Below, piece by piece: positions 47,281 to 59,997 of a stretch of DNA of 64,000 nucleotides. The DNA comes from Platynereis dumerilii. Lineage: Eukaryota > Annelida > Polychaeta > Phyllodocida > Nereididae. Under the pieces are notes generated by a model, which did no database searches, was not told the DNA's origin, and was given only the letters and a program-made list of their open reading frames with translations. The stretch's first letter is position 1. Each line of letters starts with the position of its first letter. The DNA lies in contig JAPTHN010000003.1 of the NCBI GenBank assembly GCA_026936325.1, positions 103,273,360 to 103,337,359 on the forward strand, in the 5' to 3' direction. Both the position numbers and the translations under genes were made by a program.

Positions 47281-49763
47281 CCTAACGCGACAAAGGAAGT
47301 TTCTCATGCATTTTCACATGCATTTACTCATACTATTCTATTGTGTTTGTATACATACTATCACACCTTTGCTGCTGCACTGTATGGTATAGTATAACTG
47401 AATCTCCTCATTAAAAACAGTTGTTTCATTTCATCCAACATGTCTGTTTGTTAGCCTGAATGGCCCATCAATCTTCAATTTTTGACAGGTCTCCAAAACA
47501 CAACCCAATTATTAGGAAGCAAATCACTGACCTCTTTTTATGTTCATGTGACAAAAAGTTTCACATATTGTTTCACACATAACAAAATTGCCCAGGGCCT
47601 CATGACCTTGTGATTTTTGTTTTTCATTTTGATATCCTAAAATACGGTGGGCTTCACCCTTCGAGAATATCTCTTTATATTAAGTAACAGCACAGCAGGG
47701 CGGACAACAATATCATTTCATTATTTATTCATTTTATTTATCTTACAACATTTCTATTACGCTTAATTCACTAAAATATTGATTTTTAAAACGCTTTACA
47801 ATTTGAAGAGATCATTTGTGCTGCAGGTAAGGAAGATTCAGTAAAGTCATGTTTATTGTTCTTTCTTCTTCAGCTAACATTCCATGCTCAAGCAGTTGAG
47901 TGAAGCCTGGCTAGATTACTGATGCTGATCAAAACAGACAGGAAGTTGGACAATGCCAACACAGTGGCCAACATTCCCCGGCCACAGCCACAGCCACAAC
48001 CACCTCACCAATTGCGTTCCAGGACTGGGATTTGAACCCATGCCTTCTCTGGCCGGTGGCTTCAAAATCAATTGCTATGATCACTGAGCAAAAAGGAACT
48101 TATCATGGTTTTCATAACTATACATTATTTAATACATGTACAGCCAATGTCAATGTATAAGCTTTTGATGATGCTTATGTTTGCGGATGAATAATTTTTA
48201 TTTATTTCTGTGTAAAATTTAATATTATTTAGCGCTATGAGGGGCAATCAGTGGTTATTTCGGTAAAATGGAATATGTATCTGTTTTTAGAGAATTTCTA
48301 AAGCAAATCATTTTAGATGACACGCCAAAACTGATTTTGCCTCTGAATTGCTTTACATAGATCTATACAAGAAGCAAGCCCCAGAAATCTGCCTCATGGA
48401 AAAATCACTGCAGACGGCAACTTGTGACAAGAGAGTAACTCCCGAAATTTACAGTTATACTTCCTTGTCAGCTATAGCACCGTAATGCTTCCACCCATGC
48501 ACATCGCGGACAGCATGTATTTACACCTTGTCTCCTATAATCACATTTCTAACCTCTATCGGGTATTTTCTGTTGTTACTGGGAGAACTGTGGCATGCAA
48601 CAAAGTCTGTCAACAACAATAATCCATGTCATTTTCTTTTTCTCTGTCTTTTTTCTTTTCTCAGCAACAAACTTACTGTTGCAACTTGCCATTTCCTTAA
48701 GCTACCTTAATCATCACTGTGTGTATTCACTTGCTACCTCTGCAGAAGGATTCTTTTCAGCTTTCTTCTGTTGTAGGCTTGTTTGTCCAGATCAGTTCTT
48801 CTCATTCAGTTACCATGCAACAGGTAAGGCTTCTAAGCTCAGTATACAATGCATAGGGCTTCAGTCAAACACCTTTATAAGTTTTATTTGATACCTTGTT
48901 ACCTGTACACATATCAATAATGCAATCAATATGTTTCTGGTCAACTTTCAATCAGTGGTACTTTGGCATATGCATAAAAATATAGCAGATAAATTGATGC
49001 ATGTATATGCAAACAAATGTCTGGAATAACTGAATTTCAATTGAAATTTTGTAAATTCTTCCTACATCTCTTCCTTCAAACCGGTCATTACTGCTTCTAG
49101 GCCATTTAGCTTGAAGAAGAAAGGACAGCGATTAAGAAAGACGGGTAAAAGATACTGTAGACTGATGGCTGGTATTCTAAATGGATGGGTTCTGTCCATG
49201 ACAAACCTAAGTCTATTTCTCACAGTTTCTTTCAAGAGAAAGCTAGTCCAAAAGTCTCAAGGTCACAATGTCAGTGTTTTCAAGGATTCCAAAGTCTGAA
49301 AGTGGTGGTATGCTTCATCCCTTTCAAAAGAACTTTGCACATCAAAGTAATTTCTTGGCATAAAGTATTTTTGTAAATATCAGGCAAATTTTGAGTGTGA
49401 AACAGCCGCCTAATGCTTATTCATGTACAAATAAATGTGTAATTTTATCAATAAATGTGTAATCTAATCAATAAATAGTTTTATCTTCTGTTCTCTGTTT
49501 TATACATGTACATTGTAGGTACATTTTCTATATTATGGCAGTGCTACTGAAGCTGGGGCACTTATATCATCAGATATATCTGCCAGAGGCAGTCGAGTCC
49601 ACTTATGGTACTTAATGAAGGCTGTAACCACGGAATGTAACATAGACACTGAGTTCAAGGAACCATCAATTTAGAATCACTTAAGCAATATTCAGCAGGG
49701 AAGATGCTCACAAAAAGAGCTGGGGAAGTGCTTCGAAAGGACCTTTTGCAATGGCCATGACAC
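47281..49763. repeat. Beta unit 2, left part
   Basis: Colinear with 56838-58950 and 61242-64000 (with gaps). It carries the SINE at 47990-48100 and exon-like piece a (48777-48823), which has two extra bases here. Bases about 49520-49755 have no counterpart in the other units. No further gene. Confidence 0.65.
47990..48100 (-). mobile_element. tRNA-derived SINE shared by beta units
   Basis: On the minus strand an A-box-like TTGCTCAGTGATCATAGCA (48090-48072) precedes a perfect B-box, GGTTCAAATCC (48038-48028), with tRNA-like spacing. Orthologous copies at about 57535-57655 and 62990-63100 have a decayed B-box (GGTTAAAATCC). The insertion therefore predates the beta duplications. Confidence 0.65.
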
Positions 49764-52071
49764 CAGTGCGCGCAAAAACCGTCGGACAATCGGCTTTTGC
49801 CGATCGTTTTTACGATTTTCCGACCTATTTTAAGCTCTGGTCAGACAAAAAATCCGACAGCAAACTGCTGTGGACATCACAGCAATCAGCTGGACAATCA
49901 GCAAGCCCTTCATTCTTGTTCAGAGAGCAATTATTGTTGGTTTCAAGGGGTCAATCAGAAGGTAATTGAATTGCAATAACCAGGTGTCAAGACTAATTAC
50001 AATCAACATTGAGCCTTCATTTCTTTCTTTTAGGAGTCTTATATTGCCAATTAATCTGATTACTACAATTACTCCACAAATGTATAGGCCCATTGGATTT
50101 TATTTCATTACTTAAATCAGAAGTTTCATGATTGAAAAATATAATTTGCAATCACAGGTTCAAAATCGAACATTGAAACCAATGATTTAGTTGCAATGAT
50201 GTTGTATACAACAAAATACTCACCCTATTATTAGTTGGAAGAATTGCAGTTGACCTGTGTCACTAAACATGCTGAGCAAAACTCTGAATTAGGCATATGA
50301 CGTGATTATTGACCAAATGAATTGTAGTTAAATATAATAGTGTCTCTAAGATTCTTGAACGTGCTGTATTAGTTCAGGTGGAAAATTATTGCAAAGAACA
50401 TCGCATTTTATATGAGTTTCAATCAGGATTTCCAGATAGGTATTCAACGGACACTTGTTTAATATATTTGCATGATTTCATTAGGTCAAGGATTAGTCGT
50501 GGTAACTATGTTGGGCTCCTTATGTTAGATGTCCAAAAAGCCTTTGATAGCGTCAACCATAGGATGCTCTGTGAAAAATTAAGACTAGCCGGTATTGACA
50601 ACACCTGGTTTCAGTCATACCTTGAAGGTCGTAAGCAAGTCGTATGTGTCAACAATTGTACATCTAGTGAAAAAGAGATTATTTGTGGCGTACCACAGGG
50701 AAGCATACTAGGGCCATGGTGTTATCTGATGTTCTGCAATGACATGTCGACTTGTGTTTCATGTAAACTCGTTTTATATGCAGATGATGCAATTTTACTG
50801 ACTAGTCACTGTGATATTAAATTTGTAACAACTGAGTTGAGCAAAGAAGTTTCTCACTGTCATCATTGGTTAACAAACAATAATTTATCGATGCATATGA
50901 GCAAAACAGAAGCCATCATTCTCTGCTCCAAACGGAAACAAGGTTTGATAAAAAATATCACCATCGATTGTGAAGGCCACTCCATAAAACCAAGCGAGGA
51001 AGTAAAATACCTTGGCCTCAAAATGGACAACACTTTGTCTGGAGAAGCAACTGTTTCTCAAATTACAAGTAAATGTTCAGCTAAACTAAAATTTCTATAC
51101 AGAAATGCTAACGTTCTTGATTTTAAATCAAGAAAATTACTAGTCTTTGCCCTACTACAATGTCACTTTGACTATGCTATCTCTGCTTGGTTTTGGGGAT
51201 TGACCAAAGGTGCTCAAAAAAGATTACAAGTGTTGCAGAATAGGATTGTACGCTTTATTCTCGATCTAGGACCAAGGTCACATATTGGACAGAATGAACT
51301 TTATAGAGCCGGAATGCTTAGCACTAAAGATCGAGCAAAACAGCTTATGCTCAATCATATGCACAATGTATATCACAAAGTTGCACCTAGCTATATTTGT
51401 CAGAATTTTAACAGAATAGTCCATCGATACAATACCAGACACATGGAAAATAACTTTTTCTTGAACAAACCACGTGGGATGGAAGACCGTAATTTTAGCT
51501 ATCAAGGTGTGTTGGCTTGGAACAACTTACCAAATATTGTTAAGACTACTAATAGTAAAGATATTTTTAGAGCCAAGGTAAAACAATTCTTAAAGGCACA
51601 AGCACATTTAAATGAAATTTCTGCTACTGTTACTTATTAATTAATTTGTTTACATTGTATATATTTTAACAGCGTGGATAGCCTCTATTGCATCTTGATG
51701 CCATCTTGTAGCCCGGACCACACTGGAAATAAGTTTTTAACTTTTGTGTGCAATCCGAACTGCATTATGACAGTGTACTTTTGCATCTATGTATATCTAT
51801 TTGTATCTGTACCCTCTTTTAATGTGGCTGAATAAAGTCTATCTATCTATCTAGTACATGCATTACTTTGAGTAAGTAATACCGCATTTAAGACATCCAG
51901 GATGTTGGTGGGAATAGGTCATGCCATTGATAATGTCCAAATAATTTTATAATTTTTTTTATACCAGGATAAAACCATGTTTGTCTGACCGAAGTGAAAA
52001 TTGTCTGACCAGAGCCTTCTCTTCGTCAGACAAATTGTCTGACCAAGGTCACTTTGCTTTCGCGTGCACTG
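49764..52071. mobile_element. hAT-like element carrying a LINE
   Basis: The ends are CAGTGCGCGCAAAAACCG and, inverted, CAGTGCACGCGAAAGC. The perfect 8-bp duplication CATGACAC lies at 49756-49763 and 52072-52079. TTGTCTGAC words fill the right part. A LINE of about 1.5 kb (50339-51853) sits inside, so the original element was about 0.8 kb and non-autonomous. Confidence 0.88.
50339..51853 (+). mobile_element. 5'-truncated LINE with an intact reverse transcriptase domain
   Basis: An uninterrupted frame runs from 50339 to the TAA at 51640 (433 codons). It starts SVSKILERAV, then shows motif A LMLDVQKAFDSVNH, motif B GVPQGSILGP and catalytic motif C LYADDAILL, followed by the KYLGLKMDN region and a C-terminal VLAWNNLP...FRAKVKQFL end. 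The endonuclease and ORF1 are absent. The 3' end is AATAAAGTC followed by a TCTA microsatellite (51831-51853). The features fit the CR1/L2/Jockey assemblage; the exact clade is unsure. The lack of stops implies a young insertion. Confidence 0.92.
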
Positions 52072-52079
52072 CATGACAC

Positions 52080-52371
52080 ACATATTCCCTAATCATCACT
52101 TCAAGCAAGAAAATATGTGACTGAAGCAAGTGAGTTCAAAGAAGCAGTCTTCAAGCAGATTGATGTTTGCTAAAACCTATCCCTGACTGATCCACCTCTG
52201 CAGGAAACATCAAAATTAGAGCTGAGCATCACACAAGGAAGTGGAACTACAAATCAGCTTATTTGGGGCAGAAGAGAGCAGCTTGTTACCATTCAAGGTT
52301 GTTACTCCGGCTTCAAAAGGTTGTGTGGCTCCTGAAGAGCCAGATTCAGCCAGAGGTCAGAGCAATCATTA
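52080..52371. repeat. Beta unit 2, continuation with exon-like piece b
   Basis: Colinear with 39880-40110 and 58960-59240. A CTCTGCAG acceptor-like site precedes 52204, and the frame opened there reads NIKIRAEHHTRKWNYKSAYL until the insertion at 52372. Confidence 0.5.
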
Positions 52372-52887
52372 AAGTCCAGTCATTTTTTTTGTGGCAGTAA
52401 GTTTTTGGCTGATAATTAAAAACATACCTTACTCTTGACAAAAATAATTGTCCCTTCCTGTTCCTGACACCTTGACCAAACAGTTTCACAAAAATTTGAA
52501 AGTATTGGCATGTTGTTGCCCTGGTTTTGAGGTAGTCCCATTAGAATAACATTGCTGTCAACACAGCTGAAGAAGCCATTTTCTTCTACTGCTTCTATTG
52601 CTGCTGTTGTGACGTCACCATTGTTTCAGTGATGTCATAGAGCCAACAATGCTGATGACGTCACAACAGAAGGCTAAAAATAGCTTTAAATGGGCTGAAG
52701 AGCAGCAGCAATTTAGCATTGTAAGTGCCTGCATGATGGAGCTGGGGGATCATAGGACATCAATTTAGTCCAAATCATGCTTGGTCATGGCGTGCTCACC
52801 CTAATAAACCAAAAATTAAGCCTCAGACTTAGTCATGGATTGTTTTATTGGCTAAAAACTTGCTGCCAAAATAAAATGTCTAGATTT
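52372..52887. mobile_element. TA-flanked inverted-repeat element (516 bp)
   Basis: AAGTCCAGTCATTTTTTTTG, then TGGCAGTAAGTTTTT, is mirrored at the right as AAAAACTTGCTGCC...GACATTTTATTTT-type sequence on the complement. The empty site at 59236 (AATTATTACCACTG) fixes the TA target. The middle has mirrored TGACGTCA sites (about 52610 and 52660) within CTGTTGTGACGTCACC. Non-coding. Confidence 0.85.
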
Positions 52888-53973
52888 TACCACTGTTAAC
52901 AAGACCAGAGTGCACTCAAACCACACAAAAAACTGTCATTTTGAATGTGAACTTCTTACTGTTTTAACACTGCAGTAAAATGTTGTAGAATTGCCTCTCT
53001 TTAAGGGCCTAGAGGTGGTCTGTTCCGGACAGAATGTATCATCCATTAGAGATTTTTCTAAATAAGTAACGGGTGGTCTTTCTTAGCAAAATTAATGCTG
53101 CAGAAACATCTAAGAGCTCTTTCTGTATGGTCCTCATCAAGTGGAATACATCTTCAGTAGTCTCTTGGGAAAATAAATGAATTGATAAACTAGCATGTTT
53201 GGCAGGAAGAAAGAAAGATAGATTTATTAACCTATACTTGAATTTATGTCAGCAGTAGTAGCAGCCAGTTTGTTTGCCACCCACAGAGTTGGGATTCTAG
53301 CTCATTTATCATTATTAATTTCAGATAATTACATTATGCTTGGTTGATGCATTATGGAAATTAGTTGCCATATTCTGCTTAATTTTGCAATCAGATTTGT
53401 AAGTGTGGCTTCTCGATACTTTGCGTGCTATGGTGAATCCAGGGGGGGGTGGGTCAACTGAGGTGGGAAAACAGCATTTTTAAGATATGCATGCCCACAA
53501 ATGCCGAAATGATGCTTGAGCCCCCCCCCCTTTACTGCCTTGTCTGGATCCGCCACAGGCTTAACCACACAAGAGGTCATGGCATCCATTGGCGGAAAGA
53601 TTTTAAAACGTTGCTAATTCTAGGAATACCATTGAAAGAGTGAGGCATGTTGACAGATCCCTTGGCAAGGTCATGTTCATGGCTCCTCATAATACAGGTC
53701 AAGTAATTTCCCCTACCATATTATTCAGGAGTATTTTTAGGTTATGTTTACTTTGACAAAAGTAGAGTTGTTCAAGAAGGTTCATGTGAAACTAACAAAG
53801 CATTATGGTAGAGACACTTCCTATTTGCTAAATATCAATCAACCATAATGTGATGCCACCAAAACGCACCCCAATCCTGAAAAGTTGCTCACCCTGAACA
53901 GAGTATAATTATGCCACCAAAGCTTTAATTCACGAAGGGCAAGCAGGACTACATGATTGAACAGACAGGTGTT
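52888..53973. repeat. Beta unit 2, right end
   Basis: Colinear with 40110-41300 and 59240-60620, lacking the 40390-40760 interval. No gene is supported. Confidence 0.55.
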
Positions 53974-53976
53974 CTA

Positions 53977-54380
53977 ATTTGAGTCAGTTGAAATGTTAGC
54001 AAGGCACCTTTTTTTTCTCAAGACTTTATCAACATTGCCAATGTACACATCCTTCTTAGCACTACCAGAACTGCTAGTCTTCATGGAGGCCACCATAGCT
54101 GACTTCTTATTAGCTGCCGTGAGAGCTTTGGGGGGCTCAACCTTGGTTGTGGTACTTGAGCTGGACGCAGACTTCATCTTCCTCCTCTTACGTCTATCTT
54201 CCTGTCTCTGGTATTGAAATTCATTCTCTGAATCGCTTGATGATAAAGAGGCGGAGGTGATGATGACAGGTCGTTCACTCCTGTGACCTCTTGTACTACT
54301 GGCTGCATCGTTGTCGTGCTCAGCAGCCGGGACATCAATCTCTTGACTACCTGAGGTACCTGGAACTGCTTTTTCCCTCT
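53977..54380 (-). CDS. Ser/Lys-rich open frame, possibly LINE ORF1 remnant
   Basis: The minus-strand frame is open from about 54380 (after a TAG) to the stop near 53977, about 134 codons. It reads GTSGSQEIDVPAAEHDND, then SSSDSENEFQYQRQEDRR, KRRKMKSASSSSTTT, KVEPPKALTAANKK and GSAKKDVYIGNVDKV. The acidic-then-basic low-complexity character and the VYIGNVD-like end recall ORF1 proteins of non-LTR elements, but this is a weak inference. No start codon context or promoter was found. The frame abuts an opposite-strand LINE fragment at 54400, and the beta unit is disrupted in this region. Confidence 0.35.
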
Positions 54381-54399
54381 AGAGACTATCATCTCAGAT

Positions 54400-55045
54400 C
54401 AGTACTTACAGTAGGCGTCCCCCTGGACAACCAACTCTCCTTCAATCACCACACAGATCAAGTCACCAAGAAGGCAACGACCATGCTCAACCTGTGCAGA
54501 AGGAATCTCCACAAGTGCTCCCAGAAGACTAAAGAAAGGGCATACTTCTCCCTAGTCAGACCACACTTGGAATATGCGTCGCCTGCCTGGAATACACACA
54601 CCACCAAGAACATACAGAAGTTGGAACAAGTTCAAAGAAGGGCAGCCAGGTTCATCCTTAATAACTACATCTATGATGCAACATCCAATCTGAGTCATCA
54701 AATTACTCACCAACTCAAATGGCAGAGCCTTCAACATCGTAGAGCTGTCACAGATCTGGTCACCTTCTACAAAATATGACAGGGACAAATAGCCATGCCA
54801 CTCCCAGCCAGTGTCAACCCATCCCAGTTACATCCAGACATATACACCCACATACAAGGCCTTCATTCAGCAGCGTATAACAATAGCTTCTACCCCAGAG
54901 TGATCCGCCTGTGGAACATCCTCCCCATCAGTATCATCAGAGCACCTAGTCCGGACTCGTTCCATGCCAGTCTGAGCAAGCACATAACAACAATGGCTTG
55001 GCATAGGGTCAACAACATCTGGTCCCTATGCAACTAAGTGACCCC
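54400..55045 (+). mobile_element. LINE fragment, C-terminal part of reverse transcriptase ORF
   Basis: The frame reads GVPLDNQLSFNHHTDQVTKK, then AYFSLVRPHLEYASPAWN, QKLEQVQRRAARFI, and after one TGA (54777-54779) continues in the same frame with SVNPSQLHPDIYT, FYPRVIRLWNILP and ending at 55037. These are standard LINE ORF2 C-terminal motifs. The fragment is 5'-truncated and has one in-frame stop. It is related in type to the fragment at 7695-8062. Confidence 0.85.
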
Positions 55046-56250
55046 TCTGCTTTTAATCTGCACTGATTTTATTGTATATACGACTCCACTAACGCACCTG
55101 ATGTCGCCATCAACGTTTTTAACAACTCCCAGGACGGCTAACAGCCCCTTCGGGTTTATGAATTGAAGATTGAAGACTCTCAGGCTTGCAACACATTTTA
55201 TCAGCTCAGGCAGTGTGGATATATCATCATCATCAGTACTATCAGTTTGAGGGGCAGAGACATGAATGACATTTTGAGGCTTTTTCTGATTCTCACCAGG
55301 ATGACGTTGCTCTTTAAAAAGTGCTAAGGCATTCAACAATATTTTCTTTTCTTTAAATATATCTGGAAATAGGCATATATCCGCATCCAAACTTTTTGGG
55401 TGGCCTTGCGACATTTGCCCTATATTTCAAGATCCAAATTTAATATTATTTCAAAAGAAATCTTGTGGAAATCATTGGTTTTTAATTATGTTTTTTTTAA
55501 TAATCTACCTGAATTGTTTACCTTTTTGCCTCGAATCAGTTATGAATCAGTAAGTGCCACTTTTGCAACAAACTATTCTCTCATCTTGTGTGCATAACAA
55601 ATGGAGCGGCAGAATCAACATTCTGCCCTTTATCCAACTGGAAGGTAATTTGTCTCTAAAAAGTAATTGTCAAAGAATATTTAGTGGTTTTTGTACCATA
55701 TCTAAATTAAATAGTAAATTGTTCCTATGTCGTTTTTAAAGAGGGCTTGCGTCACACTGTCACAGCATTAATTTATATCTAATTTATATCCTTGCCACAA
55801 CTCTCAGGCTTGCCACAAAATTGCCGCAAAAGGTGGCCCCCCCTGGCTCAGACCATGCCCCCCCCCCCTTGGCCCCCCGCTCCTGGATTTCTAGCTAGGC
55901 CACTGCTCAACCTACACAATGATATGCCGTCTCTAAAACATCTTTCACAAAAAACATTGTAGGTTCTTCAGCTTCTCCTCGAAACCATTCCAATTCAGGT
56001 TTGTGGAAATACAGTACAGCTGTATAATTATCAATAGTGTGGCTTTTGCAAAATCAAGTCTTCTATGCAAAGAAAACCTTGGTATTTAAAAAAGACTGTT
56101 TTTTCCTTACCTAACTTTTTTGGAGTGTTTAAAGCATTCATTGAAGAAGAGCAAGAGAAAAGAACTAACAGGACCAAAGAATCGATTGCACGGATTGGTG
56201 TTCGAAATTGAAATGCAAGCAAGTCATCTTTTTTTATATTTCTAATCACT
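55046..56250. other. Region of uncertain content between LINE fragment and copy J
   Basis: A minus-strand open frame (55414-55034, about 126 codons, including PELIKCVASLRVFNLQFINP) is not recognised. Near 55840-55905 there is a C-rich block ending GCTAGGCCACTG. Its complement, CAGTGGCCTAGCTAG, resembles a frequent hAT terminus, but the other end was not located. Beta unit homology resumes around 56250. Confidence 0.3.
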
Positions 56251-56330
56251 TTATTTACTTTTCTGTGAACTTTCAGTAAACTCAAGGATAGGCTTGTCCA
56301 GCATTTCGTGTGTAGTTTCCAGAATATCAA

Positions 56331-56768
56331 TTACTTTCCAAAGCCAGCTCCATAATCATTGACTCCTTTGGCAAATCCTCCTGCTCGGAACTTGGGACCA
56401 GCATTTCGGTATCCAGAATATCCATGACCTCTTACTCCAGAATATCCGTGACCTCCGACTCCAGTGCCTGGGACTCCATCTATTTCATAGGTGCCTGAGC
56501 TGGCTCCAACTGCTTCAGCAATGTAGTTGACATTGGCCTGACGTCCTCCGTTATAATAGTTCACTTTGCGTTCTCGGGCACTGGAAGGTAAAGAGACAAG
56601 CTTATTTTCTGACCAGCAATATATTTCAATACAAATTAAAATTAAAAAACAAAAGTGTGTGACTCACAAGTTCTGAGGCTTGTCAAATCCGTAGTCCTTC
56701 TGACTATTCCAATTTTGTGCACTACACACAGCTGCCATGGTGCAGAGGAGAGCAATGACAAATTTCAT
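56331..56768 (-). CDS. Copy J: small secreted Gly/Tyr-rich protein, two exons
   Basis: Exon 1 is 56768-56668 and exon 2 is 56580-56331; the intron is 87 bp with a GTGAGT donor. The product is 116 aa: signal MKFVIALLCTMAAVCSA (one Leu shorter than copy K), QNWNSQKDYGFDKPQN, ARERKVNYYNGG, NYIAEAVGASSGTYEIDG, VPGTGVGGHGYSG, VRGHGYSGYRNAG, PKFRAGGFAKGVNDYGAGFGK in two parts (PKFRAGGFAKG, VNDYGAGFGK). An N-terminal Gln after the predicted cleavage could cyclise. TATA is at 56830-56837 and AATAAA is the complement of 56250-56255. It is very similar to copy K. Confidence 0.88.
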
Positions 56769-56829
56769 CTTTGGAGATGTGTTGATCAGGAGATTCAGAT
56801 GCTGAATGCTGGTCTTGGAAATGTCCTGG

Positions 56830-56837
56830 TATATATA
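56830..56837 (-). promoter_or_regulatory. TATA box of copy J
   Basis: TATATATA about 62 bp upstream of the ATG. About 400 bp around it are almost identical to the copy K promoter. Confidence 0.7.
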
Positions 56838-57534
56838 CCAAACCTGACACAGGAAGTTGTTCATGCATTTTTACATGTATTTGCTTGTACAATTTTATTT
56901 TGTTTGTATACATACTATCATGACTTTACTGCTGCACTGAATGGTATTGTATAACTGAATCTCCTCATTAAAAACAGTTGTTTCATTTCATGCACCATGC
57001 CTGTTTGTTAGCCTGAATGCCCCATCAATCTTCAATTTTTGACAGCTCTCCAAAACACAACCCAATTATTAGGAAGCGAATCACTGACCTCTTCTTATGT
57101 TCATGTGACAAAAAAGTTTCACATATTGTTTCACACATAACATCATTGCCCAGGGCCTCATGACCTGGTGATTTCTGTTTTTCATTTTGATATCCTAAAA
57201 TACGGTGGGCTTCCGCCTTCGAGAATATCTCTTTATATTAAGTTACAGCACTGTAGGGCGGAAAACAATATCATGTCATTATTTATTCATTTATTTATCT
57301 TACAACATTTCTATTACGCTAAATTCACTGAAATATTGATTTTTTAAACGCTTTACAATTTGAAGAGATTATCTGTGCTGCAGGTAAGGAAGATTCAGTA
57401 AAATCATGTTTATTGTTCTTTCTTCTTCAGCGAACATGCCATGCTCAAGCAGCTGAGTGAAGTCTGGCTAGATTACTGATCCTGATCAACACAGACAGGA
57501 AGATGGACAATGCCAACATAGTGGCCAACATTCC

Positions 57535-57655
57535 CCAGTGACAGCCACAGCCATAACCACCTCGCCAATTGCGTTCCAGGACTGGGATTTTAACCCATGT
57601 CTTCTCTGCCTGCTGGGTTCAAAATCAATTGCTATAATCACTGAGCCAAAAGGAA
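57535..57655 (-). mobile_element. SINE, beta unit 3 copy
   Basis: Orthologous to 47990-48100; the B-box is degraded to GGTTAAAATCC (57597-57587). Confidence 0.55.
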
Positions 57656-59367
57656 CTTATCATGGTTTTCATAACTATACGTTTTTTAATACATGTACAG
57701 CCAAGGTCAATGTATAAGCTTTTGATGATGCTTATGTTTGGGGATGAATAATTTTTATTTCTTCCTGTGTAAAATTTAATATTATTTAGCGCTAAGAGGG
57801 GCAATCAGTGGTTATTTCGGTAAAATGGAATATGTATCTGTTTTTAGAGAAATCTGCCTCATGGAAAAATCACTGAAGACGGCGACTTGTGACAAGAGAG
57901 TAACTCCCAAAATTTACAGTTATACTTCCTTGTCAGCTATAGCACCGTAATGCTTCCATCCATGCACATGGCAGACAGTATGTATTTACACCTTGTCTCC
58001 TATAATCACATTTCTAACCACTATCGGGTATTTTCTGTTTTTACCTAGGAGAACTGTGGTATGCAACAAAGTCTGTCAACAACAATAATCCACGTCATTT
58101 TCTTCTTCTCTTTCTTATTTCTTTTTCTCAGCAACAAACTTACTGTTGCAACTTGCCATTTCCTTAAGCTACCTTAATCATCACTGCGTGTATTCACTGT
58201 CTACCTCTGCAGAAGTATTCCTTTCGGCTTTTCTTCTGTTGTAGGCTTGTTTGTCCAGATCAGTTCTTCTCATTCAGTTACCACAACAGGTAAGGCTTTT
58301 AGCTCTGTTTTCAATGCATAGGGCTTCAGTCAAACACCGTTAATAAGTCTTATTTGATACGTTGTTACACATATCAACAATGCAATCAGTATAGTTTCTA
58401 GTCAACTTTCAATCAGTGGTACTCTGGCATACGCATGAAAAGATGGTCATAATAAATTCATTTTCAGACAAATATCTGAAAAAACTGAATTACCATCGAA
58501 ATTTCGTAACTTCTTACCCCATCTCATCCTTCAAACTGGTCATGACTGCTTCTAGGCCATTTACTTGAAGAAGAAAGGACAGAGATTAAGAAAGACAGTT
58601 GAAAGATACTGTAGACAGATGGCTGTCATTCTAAATGGAAGGGTTTTGTCCATGACAAGTTTAAGCCCGTTTCTTACAGTTTCTGTAAAGAGAAAGCTAG
58701 TCCAAAAGTCTCAAGGTTACAATGTCAGTGTTTTCAAGAATTAGAAAGTTGTGGTATATTCTTCATCCCTTCTAAGGGAACTTTGCACATCAAAATTATT
58801 TCTTGGTATCTAGTCTTTTTGTGAATATCAGGCAAATATTGAGTGTGAAACAGCCGCCGAATACCTCTGTACAATTAAATGTGCAATTTAACAAATGAAT
58901 TGTCACTGAGTATTGTATATCTTCTGTTCTCTGTTTTATAGGTAGAGAGTGTTCAAAAATATTCCCAAATCATTATTTCAGGCAAAACAAAATGTGATTG
59001 AAGCAAATGAGTTGAAAGAAGCAGTCTTCAAGCATATTGGTTTTTGCTAAGACCCTGACTGATCCCACTCTGCAGGAAACATCCAACTTGGACCCAAGCA
59101 TCTCTCAAAGAAGCGGAAATACAAATCAGCTTATTTGGGGCAGAGGAGAGCAAGTTGTTACGATTCAAGCTTGCTACGCTGGTTTCAAAAGGTTGTGTGG
59201 CCTCTGAAGATTGAGTCAGATTCAGCTAGAGGTCACGGCAATTATTACCACTGTAAACAAGACAAGAGTGCACTCGAACCATAACAAAAATATTTTATTT
59301 TAAATATGGACCTATTGTTTTAACACTGCAGTCAAATGTTGTAGAATTGCCTCCCTTGAGGTGGTAT

Positions 59368-59997
59368 ATTGTATTGTATTGTATATATTTATTAGCAACA
59401 TTATGTAGACCACAGTTACAAATGTTGAATAGCATTGATACACAGTAAAGAATTAATCAGATAAAAACATATAAACTATAACAATGGAATAAAAGATTTA
59501 AAAAATTGATAATTAAGTGTATAAAGCAATGTGATGAATGCAGATAAAATTAGATTAAAAAATAGATAAATGATAATAATGAAAATTATTTACAAAAAAT
59601 AAATAAATAAATAAAATAAAAAATCAGGTGAAATGTCAGATTTAGTATGGCACAAAACTGTTGTGGTACCGCTGGGTGCAGGAGGCGATACTTGTGAAAG
59701 ACACAGGCCTTCTTAAGTCATATCCTGAGCTTCTTGCTGCAGGTAGGGTGTCATGCAGTTTGTGTACGTCACTTTGCATTTCATTAAACAGTTTTTTGCA
59801 TTGGGCCTCCCTTCTACTAAACAGCGTGCTAAGATTTGCCACTTGAAGGCTTTCATCATAACTATAATGAGGATAGATTATAGACAAAGCACGTCTTTGC
59901 AGTTTCTCAAGTTCATCATGCAGGTATCTCGGTAAAAAGGAGTGTCATACCACACAACAATATTCAAGTACTGAACGCACATAAAGTATAATCCGGA
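59368..59997 (-). mobile_element. 5'-truncated LINE with TACAA tail
   Basis: On the minus strand it reads YVRSVLEYCCVV, one TGA, then PRYLHDELEKLQRRALSIIY, the SYDESLQVANLSTLFSRREA segment, and HKLHDTLPA: LINE ORF2 C-terminal motifs. The 3' end bears a TACAATACAATACAA tail (59386-59371). The paralogous sites near 40258 and 53020 lack it. Confidence 0.82.

Noticed and set aside
47104-47307. Upstream in-frame ATG giving a longer copy I (and J, K) N-terminus (MNNFLCQVWYIY-type)
   Set aside because: It lies upstream of, or overlaps, the TATATATA box; the downstream ATG gives a clean signal peptide and matches all other copies.
48028-48091. tRNA-like A-box and B-box on the minus strand
   Set aside because: No proper acceptor or anticodon stem pairing could be drawn, and copies recur in each beta unit; treated as a SINE rather than a tRNA gene.
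49751-49969. A 72-codon plus-strand open frame
   Set aside because: It runs across the hAT-like terminus at 49764 and its target duplication, so it is a chance frame.
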